The notes under the pieces: generated by a model
Told to the model about the DNA's origin: nothing
What the model saw: only the letters and a program-made list of their open reading frames with translations
The model's database searches: none
Shown here: positions 35,880 through 47,900 of the stretch, piece by piece
Position numbering within the stretch: the stretch's first letter is position 1
Layout: every line of letters starts with the position of its first letter
Position numbers and translations under genes: made by a program
Assembly: GCA_024663395.1 (NCBI GenBank)
Contig: JANFAH010000033.1
Location: forward strand, 434,001-498,000
DNA: 64,000 bases
Direction of reading: 5' to 3'
Source of the DNA: Pisolithus tinctorius
Taxonomy: Eukaryota; Basidiomycota; Agaricomycetes; Boletales; Pisolithaceae

Positions 35880-36593
35880 TGTCATAACCATGCATTTGTC
35901 ACAAGTCTTTGCTCACTCCACAACCTTTTCTGCCAGTCATTTGCTCACTCTGCACCAACTCTGCCCAACTTCTGCTGGTTGCAAACCATCTCTGCTCTGA
36001 CTGCTGTCAGACTTGTGTTGCTCCCCTACCAGACTGGGCAGTCCATTCTCTGAGGGGTCATGTGACTACCTTTGCAGTCAGGTACTCTGCAGCATGCTCA
36101 CTGCATGGTCCAGCATCTGGACTATTTCCTTTTCTGGATGTTCTGTGTTACCTGTTCATATGTCCTCCATCTACCCTTCATTCATCGTCCAGGAAATTTT
36201 ACTTGAAAATTTATGAGTCTCCATATGTCAGTTCCAATTCCAATTACTGTACCTCCATAGCAGTATAAAAACATGTACTGTACTCTGCTGTTCTTCAGTA
36301 CAAATATCAACTTAGTTCCTACTCCCTCTGATTCTGTCTTCTGCCTGTCAGAGTTATCTCCGACTCTCCGTCTGTACTCTCCCTCTGAAATACAAGGGCT
36401 GAGATCGTGCAAGGGGGTAGCACACAAGCTAAACCCAACGCCCTCACTCCACTCCACCTTTGTCTCAGTGGTCTTCGTTCCTGCCGACACTCCACTAGTC
36501 GGAGTTCTGTTCTTCTGTGTTGGACTTGCTTCCGAACCCTTCTCTAGACCTTGTTAAGCATCGGAGTTGGTCAGAGTAGGCCCGGACTTGACA
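35880..36593 (+). mobile_element. Solo LTR, family I, 714 bp, plus strand
   Basis: TGTCATAACCATG to CGGACTTGACA, with near-perfect 5-bp duplication CCAAC/CCAAT. It is inserted immediately after the protease DSGA motif of H. Confidence 0.8.
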
Positions 36594-36868
36594 CCAATGA
36601 CACCTTGGATAAGAAATGGGCTGACGAAAATGACATTCCCCTAATCAAGCTTGCTCAACCTGTCGCTGTCCTCAATGTCAATGGCACCCCTAATGTAGCT
36701 GGCAACATCACGCATATCACCTCCCTTGTCATGAACTATCAAGGACACCAGGAGTCCATCTGGGCTCAGGTCACTACACTCGGAACGCACCCCCTTATAC
36801 TCAGGTATACTTGGCTGTGGAAGCACAACCCAGAGGTATGCTGGGAAACCAAACAAGTAAAGTTGTCC

Positions 36869-38400
36869 TGATGTCCCCACGAGTGTCACGACCTGGCCCC
36901 AAGGACAAGAGCAGAAAAACTGTCTGAGGAACAGGAGGCACAGGACATAGAGTACTTGTATCCAAAGGTTCACTCCACCAGGATCCAGGCCGGCACCACT
37001 GAGGAACTCGTTCTGAAGGAGTATCACCAGTACCTCAAGGTCTTCTCCAAGGAAGAGTCAGAAAGGATGCCACTTCGCAAGCCATGGGACCACACTATTG
37101 ATCTTAAGGAAACCTTCACCCCCAAACGTGGTTGGCTCATTCTGCTCTCTGTGGAGGAGCAGAAAGAGGTGTCAGACTTCCTCAAGGATCAGCTATGAAA
37201 GGGATACATCTGCCCCTCGAAGTCCCCTCAGACATCCCCTGTCTTCTTCATACCCAAGAAAGACGGAAAGAAATGCATGGTTCAGGACTACTGGTACCTT
37301 AATGAACACACTGTCAAAAATGCATATCCCCTTCCCCTGATCTCCCAACTTGTCGACAAACTCAAGGGTTGCAAGCTCTTCACCAAGATGGATCTTCAGT
37401 GGGGATACAACAATGTCCATGTCAAGGAAGGAGATGAGTGGAAGGCTGCCTTTGTTACTCATAAGGGCACCTATGAACCCCTCGTCATGTACTTTGGTCT
37501 CTGCAACTCTCCATCTACCTTCCAAAATATGATGAACGATATCTTTGGAGACATGGAGGATGTCCTCATGGTCTACATTGATGATCTAATGATCTTCACA
37601 AAAATGGAAAACAAAGCCAAGCATGATAGGATCGTTCTGGAGGTGTTGAAGAGACTGGAAGAAAATGATTTGTTTGTCAAACTGGAGAAGTGCTTCTTCA
37701 AGCAAAAACAGGTGGAGTTCCTGGGAATGGTGGTGGGCACTGATGGGGTGAGAATGGACAAAAACAAGGTGAAGGCTATTGCCGAGTGGCCAGTTCCCAC
37801 AAAGGTCCACTCAGTACAGGCTTTTCTGGGTCTGGCAAACTTCTATTGCCACTTCATCAAGGACTTCACACAGATCACCCACCCCCTCAATGATCTTACA
37901 CGAAAGGACCAACTCTGGACTTGGGGACCTCGAGAACAACAGGCCTTCGATGCCCTGAAGGTCACTTTCACCACTGCCCCCATCCTCACCTTTCTGGATC
38001 AAGACAGAGAATTCTGTTTAGAGATGGATGCCTCAGATTTTGCTACTGGAGCTGTCCTCTCCATAAAATGTGATGATGACCTCTGGCAACCTGCCACCTT
38101 CTACTCCCACTCCATGTCTCCTCCCGAATGAAACTACCAGGTCTTTGATAAAGAGATGCTGGCCATAATCCATGCCTTGGAAACATGGCGACATTACCTC
38201 GAAGCCACCCCCTACCAGTTTGAAGTCTGGACAGACCACTCAAGCCTCCAGTACTTCATGAAAGCACAGAATCTAGATTGTTGCCAAGCATGGTGGGCCC
38301 AGTATCTCTCCCAGTTCAACTACAAGCTGGTGTACAAACCCAGTTCCTCAATGGCTAAGGCAGATGCCCTCTCAAGAAGGGAGGATCATGAACTGGAGAA
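36869..38400 (+). pseudogene. H reverse transcriptase and RNase H
   Basis: RT begins in the 36956 block, with an in-frame TGA at 37196-37198 before KGYICPSKSP. The palm has FTKMDLQWGYNN (near 37380) and the catalytic MVYIDDLMI (about 37567-37593). The thumb block runs through FLGLANFYCHFIKDF (about 37825-37870). RNase H has LEMDASDFATGAVLS (about 38020-38062), then a TGA at 38129-38131 after PPE and the remaining block YQVFDKEMLAIIHALETWRHYLE. It ends with SSSMAKADALSRRED. RT catalytic residues are intact, but the stops make the copy non-autonomous. Confidence 0.88.
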
Positions 38401-39964
38401 AGGGTCAGATAATCAAGGGGTCACACTCCTTGATCCTTCCAGGGTAGCCACCACCTTGCTGGTAGGAGAGGATACAGACCTTATCACCACCTTAAAGTCT
38501 GCCTCTTTGGTAATGCCACAACTGGAAGGCTTGGTCTTATGGGAAGGCCTCTATGTCTGTGAGGGAAGGGTCTATGTTCCCCCTGCAGCCAGGATCCATA
38601 CCCTAGAAAAGCATCATGATACCCCACTTGCTGGCCATCCAGGTTGGAAGAAGACCCTAGAGCTCGTCTCCTGCAACTATGTCTGGCCCGGAATGACCTC
38701 CGCTGTTAAGGATTACGTCTCAGTGTGCCACTGCTGCCAAATGGCTAAAAGTTCCAGGGTCCCTCCTGCAGGAAGGCTTCTCCCAAACCCCACCCCGGAA
38801 TGCCCTTGGACTGACATCTTGGTCAACTTCATGGAGTTACTGGAGGCACAGGGTTTTGATAATGTCATGGTGGTGGTCGACAGGTTCTCAAAAGAGGTGG
38901 TCTTTGCCCCTACCACCAAGGAGGTTTCCTCACTACAAACTGCGGAGCTCTTCCATGACCATGTGTGGACTCAGCACGGCTTGCCTTCTTCTGTCATTTC
39001 TGACTGTGGCCCCCAGTTCACTAGCACGTTCACCACCAAACTCTGCAGGATGCTTGGGGTCAAGCCCAAGCTTTCCACTGCTTTCCACCCCCAGACAGAC
39101 AGCCAGACAGAACATCTTAACCGGGATTTACAGCAGTACCTTCGCCTCTTTGTCAATGACTGACAGAACTCTTGGCCTTCTTGGCTCAAGGTCACTCAGT
39201 TCTCCTACAATAACAAATGACAGGAGTCCACTTGCAAAACTCCCTTCTCAGTCACTCACTCCTATACCCCCAGAATGGGTGTGGAGCCCTTCCTTTCAAA
39301 GGCAGAGGCTGCTACAGACCACACCGTTGACCTTGCTAAGGTTCTGGAGGACACAAGGAAGGCCCTGGACAAAGCTGCAGAATGGATGAAGGCATCTGCA
39401 GATGCAACCCATTCTGATGCCCCCTCCTACTCTGTCGGCAACATGGTCTGGCTGGAAACTTCCCAGATCTCTCTCTCTGGATGCCCCTCCAGGAAACTCA
39501 CTGAACAATGGATTGGCCCTTACAAGGTTGTTTCACTCAAACCCAATGCAGTAGAATTGAAGCTTCCCAAAACTCTCAAAATCCATCCAGTCGTTAACGT
39601 TTCCCGGGTCAAACCCTACAAGGGACCACTAGAGGGCCAAACCATCACTCGTCCCAGGCCAGTGGTAGGACATGAAGGCAATGAAGAGTTCAAGGTGGAC
39701 TATATTGCTGACTCTCATCTGAAAAGGAACAGACTTGAGTATCTCGTCCATTGGAAGGGGTATCATGATGAGGATCGTACCTGGGAGCCCGAGTCTGCCC
39801 TGAAAACTGCCCCTGGTGCTGTCAGAGACTTCCACCACCAAAACCCTTCTGCCCCTCAGAAACTCTGTGGCATGGACTCCTCCCTTTTCTCCTCTCTCTT
39901 TCAACCCTTGGAAAACTTCACCAACACTGTCCCTACCTTCAATCGCCTGGAAGTTGATTTCTAA
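38401..39964 (+). pseudogene. H integrase and chromodomain
   Basis: Zinc finger H..H..C-X2-C (HHDTPLAGHPGW to VCHCCQ, about 38610-38740). The catalytic core shows WTDILVNFME, where the first catalytic Asp of DD35E appears changed to Asn; ISDCGPQFTS and the TEHLNR glutamate are kept. TGA stops lie at 39161-39163 and near 39219. The C-terminal part has the GPY-type motif (WIGPYKVV, about 39510) and a chromodomain (YIADSHLKRNRLEYLVHWKG, about 39700-39800). The chromodomain in this family targets integration to modified histones. ORF ends at 39964, just before the 3' LTR. Confidence 0.85.
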
Positions 39965-39975
39965 GGAGGGGATAG

Positions 39976-40335
39976 TGTTACGATATGTACTCTCTTCTTT
40001 TCTTTCATCTTATCTAATCTTTTCACCTTATCTTATCTCCCAAACTCAGCCTGGACTCTGGTCTAGACCTCCCCTCACCTTTGCCATGTGTTCCCCTTCT
40101 GGTACATTCCACTCCACTATGATGTCATGGACCTCATGTATGCCTTGCCATTACCTCATGTACCTTAGTATAAATACCATTGCTCAATCACCCAACTAGC
40201 TCTAAGCTAGTTCATTTGGGTCTACAAGTCCTAAAGCCGCCTGCTTCTAAGTCATCTCCTTTCTTCTTCCCTTTTCTTCTTGTGTTGGTTCTTGGTGCGA
40301 GCCTACAACAAACCCTGTTGTTAGGTCTCGTCACA
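39976..40335 (+). repeat. H 3' LTR, 360 bp
   Basis: TGTTACGATATG to GTCTCGTCACA, followed by the AACCT duplication. It holds TATAAATACC near 40170-40180, a plausible core promoter. Confidence 0.88.
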
Positions 40336-40646
40336 AACCTCTAGTTAGTTCCTTGCACAGCTATTTAGTCTTCACTGGTAACCCTGGTCTTCAGGTTGCC
40401 AGTCTTTGGTATATATACTCTACATATGTTGTACTTAGTTCCTCAGTCTGAATATCAACCTAGTTCACCCCAAGTCCCCAGCTTAAGCCTGAGTCAACTC
40501 TCAGCTTTCGCTCCTGACCCCCTTTGGCTCTCTCTGACTTCAACCTGGCTTGCACAAGGGTCTAGCGCACGAGCTAAGACCAAGGGTTGTTGCACCCAGC
40601 ACTTGGCCTTCGGCCTTCGACCCCCATCCTAATCACAAACTTAACA
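40336..40646 (+). repeat. J 5' LTR, second part
   Basis: Continues the J LTR after H and matches 59230-59539. It ends AACTTAACA; the next bases (GTATATTC..) are also found just inside the 5' LTR of element L and probably belong to a shared primer-binding region. A TATATATACTC box is near 40410. Confidence 0.85.
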
Positions 40647-40686
40647 GTATATTCAGACTTCCACTTGTGCAAGTCACTCACCACCC

Positions 40687-42053
40687 ATGACCAGAACTCA
40701 CACCCAAGCTCAAGCAGACCGCACTTTAGAATCTGCCTCTGCTCGAGACCAACCCAACCCAAAACCTCAGATGACCCTCACTGCCAGTTGGCCCTCAGTT
40801 CCCTCACCAGTCACTGCCAGACTTCTGTGGTCATGCAGCAGTTCCAAGGATTCTCAGCCCATCATTCTGGTACTACACCAGCTTCCAACAATCAAGGTAC
40901 ACCAACACCAGCTGGTCATCGACCTCCCGCTCCCTTTGGCAACCCCAGAGGTGATGGTAACGACAACCCAGACAACTCTGACCATCACTCCAGTGATGAT
41001 GACAATGACAACAATGATGATCCTTTCAGGCCTAACCCCGAGGAAGGTGAAAACAAGGAAACTGACCTGCAAACCATGAGGGTCCTGGGCAGTCTTGCCA
41101 GGGCCATACAGTCTCTCACCCAATCTTCCTGCTGAAACACTGAAGGAAGCTCAGGATCAGCCAAGGTCTGAGAGCCAGATACCTTTGACAGCACTGACCC
41201 AAAGAAGCTCCACCAGTTCCTTGTCCAGTGCGAGTTGACCTTCCAGAACAAACCCTGAACCTTCCATGATGACTGCCGAAAGGTAACCTTCACCCAATCC
41301 TACCTCAAGGGAATGGCACTTGAATGGTTTGAACCGGACCTTCTCCTCACCAGTGAACCCAAGGACCGACCCCTGTGGATGGATAGCTGGCATGAATTTG
41401 TCATCAAACTCCAGTTGACCTTCAGCCCCCATGACCTGGTAGCAGAAGCCGAGAATCAGCTCGACCACCTAACCATGAAAGAAACCCACCATATCAACAA
41501 ATACATGGTCGAGTTCAACAGGCTAGCTACCCAGGTCCGGGGTTACGGTGACAGGGCTCTCCACCACTTCTTCTATGCCAGTCTTCCTGACTGAATCAAA
41601 GACAAGATAAGCTGGGTAGGCAAACCCTGCACCCTTGAAGACCTTTGCTGTCTAGCTCAGGACATAGATGCCTGCTACTGGGAACGATGCAAGGAGGTCC
41701 AACACCAGAACCAGTCTTCCAGTAAGCAAAACTTGTCAAAGACCAGCAATAAAGACTCAAACACTGACAAAGGGAAAACCTTGGCATCCAACACCTCCCA
41801 GTCCCCTGCTGCACCAAAGACCAGCAGTACCAATGCCAGGTCTTCAAAGCCCAAAACAGCCAGCAACAAACTCAGCAAGGACAGAAAGTTAACAGCTGCC
41901 AAGCAAAAGCGATGTTTTGACTTAAAACTCTGCATGTTCTGCAGAGGGGATGGTCACATAGCCAAGGAATGCCCCAAGAAGGTGGCCAAGGCTAGAGCAG
42001 CTGCGGCAGCTCCGGAAGCCACACCAGAGGCCTCCACTGAGGCAAAAAAATAG
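40687..42053 (+). pseudogene. J gag
   Basis: Frames from 40587-41135, 41313-41594 and 41733-42053 form one gag read through several stops. Features are an acidic Asp/Asn-rich N-terminal stretch, then REPDTF-like and VQCELTFQNKP, YLKGMALEWFEPDLL (about 41305-41345), and a canonical zinc knuckle CMFCRGDGHIAKEC (about 41932-41973, C-X2-C-X4-H-X4-C). In-frame stops at about 41132, 41170, 41258 and 41592 are TGA where related gags usually have Arg. Gag would assemble the particle in the ancestor. Confidence 0.85.
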
Positions 42054-42106
42054 TCAGCAGTCCTCAGAACCTCGCACACCCTGAGGACTGCATTGACTCC
42101 GGTGGT

Positions 42107-43148
42107 GTGCTCTTGGAGGTTAAGCTCAACATGTCCACTCTTTGCAACCTGAATAGTCTTATGCCTACCATTTCTCTAGCATCCTACAATGAGCCAGTGT
42201 GGGGAGAGGGATCTCCCTACACTAAGAGTGTATGTATAGTGTCAATAGGAGGTCTACTAAGGGGCTATAGGGTTTCTGGCAAATGTGACACAAATGCGAC
42301 CCCTCTTGAGTGACTTTGACACCCTCTGCACTCTAGGTCACCCAGCACTACATCCCCCTCTGTCAACTCACTTCCCCCATGGTCACATCACCTTCTGACA
42401 CTCTCCCTAGTCATTGTGACAAAGTCCGACACTTGTGACAGGTGTCCAGTTGCCTATACTTGCTCACTGGCACTCTTCAGGTCCACACTATGGGTTGTGT
42501 AAGTGCTTTGCTGTCGCTCTCATTCTCTTCTTGTTCGCTTCTATTCGGATCACTTTCGCTTCATTTACATTTAGTCTCTCTTTTGATTACCAATGCTATT
42601 CTGGCCTCAGGGCCATCATTATGTCGATCTCACCTAATTCCCATCATTTCCTGTTGATCTTTTCACCTTTGACATTGCTCACTTTGTAGTTACATACTTG
42701 GCATGTAGCTACACATATACCTGTCTTCATTGACAGGAAAATAACAACTTTGAAGCCCCCAAGTTAGAGATAGAGAGAACAAGCAGAGTAATGACATTGA
42801 CACGACCCATACTGTTTCCCCTGCCTAGCGCTGAGTCGCAGGCATAATTCCGACAGATTTCTAGGCAGACTCAAGGCCTGCACACTCCCTAATCCATCAC
42901 GCTTTTTGTTTAGAAGTTGAGCGACTCATGTGACTTGGTCATGTTCATTCCTATCACCCTCCTACTGCTAGAGCAACTCCCCTTGGGTCAAACTCACACC
43001 TTCAGATTGCTTATCCCTAGGCTGGAGCCCACACCCTCATACTAGGTAGCAGATACCTGCTCCCCACACCGGCATTCCTGGTACTTGTTGACTCTGGCTC
43101 TACACACTGTTTTATAGATACAAAATTTGCAAATAGAATCTCTGTTCC
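42107..43148 (+). pseudogene. J protease, split by a family E LTR
   Basis: Start of the protease frame at 42107-42197 (SLASYNEP) resumes at 43069 with AFLVLVDSGSTHCFID. Removing the LTR and one CCGG/CCAG copy joins NEP to AFLVLVDSG in frame. The active-site Asp is intact. The frame is cut again at 43148 by element L and continues at 50754 (LYSIPPVQLWLFDSTSN). Confidence 0.8.
42198..43068 (+). mobile_element. Solo LTR, family E, 871 bp
   Basis: Starts TGTGGGGAG and ends CTCCCCACA, with 4-bp flanks CCAG and CCGG (one CpG-type change). The same family lies at 25174-26008. Inserted in the J protease. Confidence 0.85.
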
Positions 43149-44961
43149 TGTCAAGTACGGGTTTACCCTCGGGTGACCAGGCTTCAAGACTGTCAAGTAC
43201 AGGTTTACCCTCGGAGTGACCAGGCTTCAAGACCGGGTGACAGGGGTTAAGTCCGAGTGGCCAAAGTCAAGGCCGGGAAGATAGGGGCCAAGTCCGGTTG
43301 GACCGGAGTTGAGGCCGGAGGTTAGGGGCTAAGTCCGGAGGACCGGACTTAAGACCGGAAGCGCGGGAACAAGGCCGGTAGCGTGGGAAACCGACCGGTC
43401 TTGGAGTGCGCACAGGGGGAAGCCGGTCCGGGGTTGGATCTACCTCCCTTGGTCTCAGCTTATGTGCTGTACCCTTATGCAAGCCGGGGAGAGGTCCGGG
43501 ACAGGGGTCAGGGATAGCTTAAGGCTTGGCCTTAGCTATAGAGTAGTCTCGAGGGGTAATACGGAGTTGAGGGTAATACTAAGTTGATATTCTGACTGGG
43601 GTGCTACAAAGTATGTACAGGGGTTAAATACATGAGGCCGGTCCGGAGTAAAGAACATGAAGCCGGACTTGTTAATAAGCTATTAGCAAGAAGATTAGCA
43701 AGAGTGTGGATAGCCACAGAGGCTGTGCAGAGACTAATAGCTAAAGTCCGGGTGACCGGCATACCGGGGTCAGACACAGGATTTGTACAGTAAGCAAAGT
43801 CAGATGAACGGGCTAGACTAAATATAGTACAAACAAAGAGAAACAGACCGGAGTTATGTCCAGGTGACCCGGACATAGACCTGGGAGGACCAGGGTGGAG
43901 CAGTGCAAGGCCGGGAGGCCGAAATGGACCGGAGACAGGGGTAAAACACCGGACTTGAGTTATGCAGGCCGGAGTTGAGTTATCTAGGGCCAGGATTGGG
44001 TTGTCTAGGCTGGACCAGGACCGGAGTTGACCGGAGATAGGGGCTAGGGGTCCGGACTGGACCGAGTCCGAGTCCGAGAGTCATGGATATGACAAAGACC
44101 GGGTGACAGGGGCTGAGTCCAAGTGGCCAGAGTCAAGGCCGAGAGACAGGGGCCAAGTCCGGTTGGACCGGAGTTGAGGCCAGAGGTTAGGGGCTAAGTC
44201 CGGAGGACCGGACTTAAGGCCGGGAGCGTGGGAACAAGGCCGGTAGCGTGGGAAACCGACCGGTGTTGGAGTGCGCACAAGGGGAAGCCGGTCCAGGGTT
44301 GGATCTACCTCCCTTGGTCTCAGCTTATGTGCTGTACCCTTATGCAAGCCGGGGAGAGGTCCAGGACAGGGGTCAGGGATAGCTTAAGGCTCGGCCTTAG
44401 CTATAGAGTAGTCTCGGGGTGTAGTACAGGAGTTGAGGGTAATACTTAATTGATATTCTGACTGAGGGTACTACGACGTATGTACAGGGGTTAAATACAT
44501 GAGGCCGGTCCGGAGTAAAGGACATGAAGCCGGACTTGTTAATAAGCTATTAGCAAGAAGATTAGCAAGAGAGTGGATAGCCACAGAGGCTGTGCAGAGA
44601 CTAATAGCTAAAGTCTGGGTGACCGGCATAACCGGGGTCAGACACAGGATTGTACAGTAAGCAAAGTCTGATGAACACGCTAGACTAAATATAGTACAAA
44701 CAAAGGGAAACAGACCGGAGTTATGTCCGGGTGACCCGGACATAGACCTGGGAGGACCGGGGTGGAGCAGTGCAAGGCCGAGAGGCCGAAATGGACCGGA
44801 GATAGGGGTAAAACACTGGACTTGAGTTATGCAGGCCGGAGTTGAGTTATCTAGGGCCGGGACTGGGTTTTCTAGGCTGGACTAGGACCGGAGTTGACCG
44901 GAGATAGGGGCTAGGGGTCCGGACTGGATTGAGTCCGAGTCTGAGAGTCATGGATATGACA
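43149..44961 (-). repeat. L 3' LTR, split by a solo copy of the same LTR
   Basis: Outer LTR pieces are 43149-43190 and 44095-44961. Between them is a complete LTR of the same family, with AAGAC repeated at 43186-43190 and 44095-44099. Confidence 0.85.
43191..44094 (-). mobile_element. Solo LTR of the L family nested inside the L 3' LTR
   Basis: 904 bp, with perfect 5-bp duplication AAGAC. Its sequence is slightly more different from the two outer L LTRs than those are from each other, for example 43191-43260 against 49850-49920. Confidence 0.8.
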
Positions 44962-47900
44962 GTATCCCCCTCTTAGGAACCGAACCCTTGAGGTTCCATA
45001 GGGAAATATGTTCAGAGGGTTATGCAGTGAGGTCCCATGACTAGGAGTGAGTCCGAGTGCACACACAGTGCCAAGGGTGAGCCCGAGGGCTGGGAGACAG
45101 GCCAGCGATGACCAGAGGTCCAGTAATTCAGACCGGAATAGCATAAGCCGGGTTTGGGGGCAAGGGTCAAGTCCGAAGACTGTTCTGGGAACCCGAGGCC
45201 AGAGAAGCGACAACAAGAGGGCCGGAGACCGGTCTAGGAGGCTGCCAGACAGTTCAGCAGGCCGGGACAAGGCAAAGCCGAGTCCAGAAGTGACTAGACT
45301 AGCTGTACGGGGGTTTCCAGAGACAGCTGAAAGCTGAGGCCGATGTCTCAGAGGGCCGGAGTTGCACTTCGGAGCTGGGTTAAGGCAAACCGAAGGCTGG
45401 GAACAACCAGGTAAGGCCTAGGGGTGTGCAGGAGTGTGCCACTAGGGCCAGAAGTGTGCTTCAAAGCCGGTTCAGGGCAACATGGAGACCGAGAGGGTCG
45501 GAGAGGTCCAGAGATGACCAAAAGACAGTCCAGGGGTGTACCAGTGTGATGCTGAGTGACACCAGAAAGACACAAAGGCTGGGTGCAGGGAAGGCCGGGA
45601 AAACCGGTCTAGGAATGCACTGGTTGGACTGGGAGTATGCTGCAGGGGTACAGAGGGTCATGAGAAGTGCCGAGAAGGCTGGGTTGGGTCCAAGGTCTGC
45701 TCCAGGGGGTCACGGAGTCTGAGAGTGTGTATCTACAGAAAAAGAAAACAGATAACAGAAAACCAAGAAAACATATAACAAAGAAACAGGAAACCGAAGC
45801 CAGAGACAGGGGTCAAAGCTGAAGGCTGAGACCGAGGGTGGCTCAGGCCGGTGGTGGCCAAAGCTGGAGACCGAGACCGAGAGTGGTGGAGCCAGTTGTG
45901 CTAAAGCGACTGGTCTGGAGAAAACAGCAAAACCAAAGACTGGTCAAGGGGACAGAAGGCTGGGAAGGCCGGGAACCGGTCTGAGAGTCAGAGAGGACCG
46001 GAAGGGGCAACCGGAGACCGGTCTAATGGTCAGGGGGGCTTAGAAAAGCCAGGTGGGGACCAGTCGGGAGCCAGTAAGGGCTAAAAGGGCTAGAAAGGCT
46101 ATGGGAGATCAGACTCGACCTGGATGGGGCTGTAAGGCCGGAAATCCCAAGGGAGACCGGTCTGGGGTTGGGCAGGGCCGGAGTGGCTGGCTGGAGGCTG
46201 GTCTGAAGGTGTTGGAGGGGTTCAGGGTAGTCGGAGATGACCTGAGGTGCTATCCAGCTAGCAGGCTGACAATGGGAGGCCAAAACAGTGTAGGCTGACA
46301 GGCTAACACTGAGACCGGGGTAACCAGGGGTAGCAAGGTGTAACCCCGAGGCCGGAAGCGGCAAGGCCAAGTGCCGAGCACCTTGGAAACAGGCTGGATG
46401 GGCTTCTGGAGGTCATCGAGGGACTAGGGGCTGTCTACAACAGCTAGAGTTTGGTCTGGACAAGGACTGGAGGACCTAGCATATCTAGGCATGAACCGGG
46501 GACCAGCAGGTCATAAGACCGGTTCAATGAAGGCCTAGGGATGTCAACAGGAGGTGAGTCCGGGTGTTGAGTCCGGTTTAGGGGTGTCCGGAGTTGGTTG
46601 GAGGTGGGTTTTCTGGTGGCAAGAAGCCCGAGGGCCAAAAGTCATTGGAGGACTGGTTCAGGGGGTCTGGAGACCGGGTGAGGCCTAGGGGTTGTCCAGC
46701 TGAAAGGCTGACAACAGGAGGCTGAGGCCAGTGAGACCAGTGAACACACAATCACTGAGGCCGAGGACTACTGAGATAGTGAGACCGGAGTACCAACACA
46801 GATGTTAGGGGCTGGGAGCAACCCAGGGCAGGTGGTTTGGGAGTGCTTTGGTATGCAAGGACCGGACCAAGGAACTGGGGACCAGTGTGCAGGGACCGAG
46901 TGGGGTTGTGCTGAGGGCACTGGAGAGGTAGTGGACAGGGGTTTGCAAAAGTGTAGGTCACTAGCGAGGTCCCTTATCCCCCTCTTAGGGTAGACTTCCC
47001 AAGTCTACAGGGGTACAAGGTGTGGGCTAGGACCACCGAGAGGAGTACCAGACAGGTAGTAGGAGTACTACCACCGGAGTTGCAAGTCCGAGTACTGAGA
47101 ATGCTGAGACCGGCTTAACAGGTGTCAAGACCGGTTTCGGGAAGCTTTTTCAAGGCCGGAAAAGCTTAAAAACCGGAGATACAAGGCCGACAGAGCAGGC
47201 CGGACTGGTATGGGGATAGTAAGGAGTGTCGGAGTCAAAGGTGAGGGTATGAAGGCCGGAACCAGAGCCCGAGAGGAAACCAGAAGGCCGGTGAAGACCG
47301 GCAGGCCAAAAGACAACCGGTAAGACCGGAGTTAGGAGAGTGGGTAGGACTGGAGTTCCAGAGTCAATGGTGGGGTGACAGTGGCAATGGTTAGGGGAAG
47401 GTGAGGGGTTAGCTGGTACCCGAAGGGGCCTCGCGAACATACAAGTTCCGGGGTGAGTGGGTGAGCTGGGAAAACAGACTGGCAGAGTCGGGGGTTTGTC
47501 AGATGGGCCAAAGCCTGGGGTGTCTTGCAAGCAAATTCATGCTCCAAGGCGGGGTTGACGTCAGGGGGGTTAGCAAACTTTTAGTACTAGGTGGGGATAG
47601 GTGACTGCACTACACTCGGCCACCAACGGGTGCCTATTGAGTGGGCTAGTCGGTTCCCTACAACCTAGATACTTCAGTTCCTAACGAGTTGACAAGGCCG
47701 GTTAAACAGGGGTCGGAGACCGAGAGAGAACCAAGGCCAGGTCCACCAAGGACCGGAAAGGGGTGCTAGGTCGACACCATAGCACCTGGGGTAGAGGACA
47801 GGGGTAGTTCCGGGAGGAGGGAGAGGCCCGAAGGCCAAACGAGTGACAGAGGAGTAGCATAGAGCTACCCAAGGGGTATCAGAGGCCGAGGGAGGCCGGA

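Larger units (their letters stand above)
34820..36868 (+). pseudogene. H linker and aspartic protease, split by two LTRs
   Basis: Pol frame runs from about 34808 (VEDRVSTGYVYNKFSVLG) to 34974, resumes at 35710-35879 and ends with the protease active site KALVDSGAN (about 35852-35880). It then resumes at 36594 (DTLDKKWADENDIPL). Taking out the two family I LTRs joins VDSGAN to DTLDKKWADENDIP in frame. One TGA interrupts the linker (about 35833). The protease would mature the gag-pol polyprotein in the ancestor. Confidence 0.75.
29610..40335 (+). mobile_element. Element H: chromodomain Ty3/gypsy retrotransposon nested in the J LTR
   Basis: Bounded by LTRs beginning TGTTAC and ending GTCACA or ATCACA, and flanked by perfect 5-bp duplications AACCT (29605-29609 and 40336-40340). 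The polypurine tract AAGGAGGGGATAG lies just before the 3' LTR. Without its own inserts H would be about 5.9 kb. It contains a foldback transposon in the 5' LTR, a family A LTR in gag, and two family I LTRs around the protease. Confidence 0.9.

Noticed and set aside
34975..36593. One inverted-repeat transposon spanning both family I copies
   Set aside because: The 170 bp between them is H coding sequence (linker and protease active site), and each copy has its own flanks.
42107..42313. 68-codon ORF after J gag as a separate small gene
   Set aside because: Its first half is the start of the J protease frame and its second half is the family E LTR.
43149..44961. Tandem LTR duplication or assembly error at the left end of L
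   Set aside because: The AAGAC duplication on both sides of the inner copy shows a nested insertion instead.
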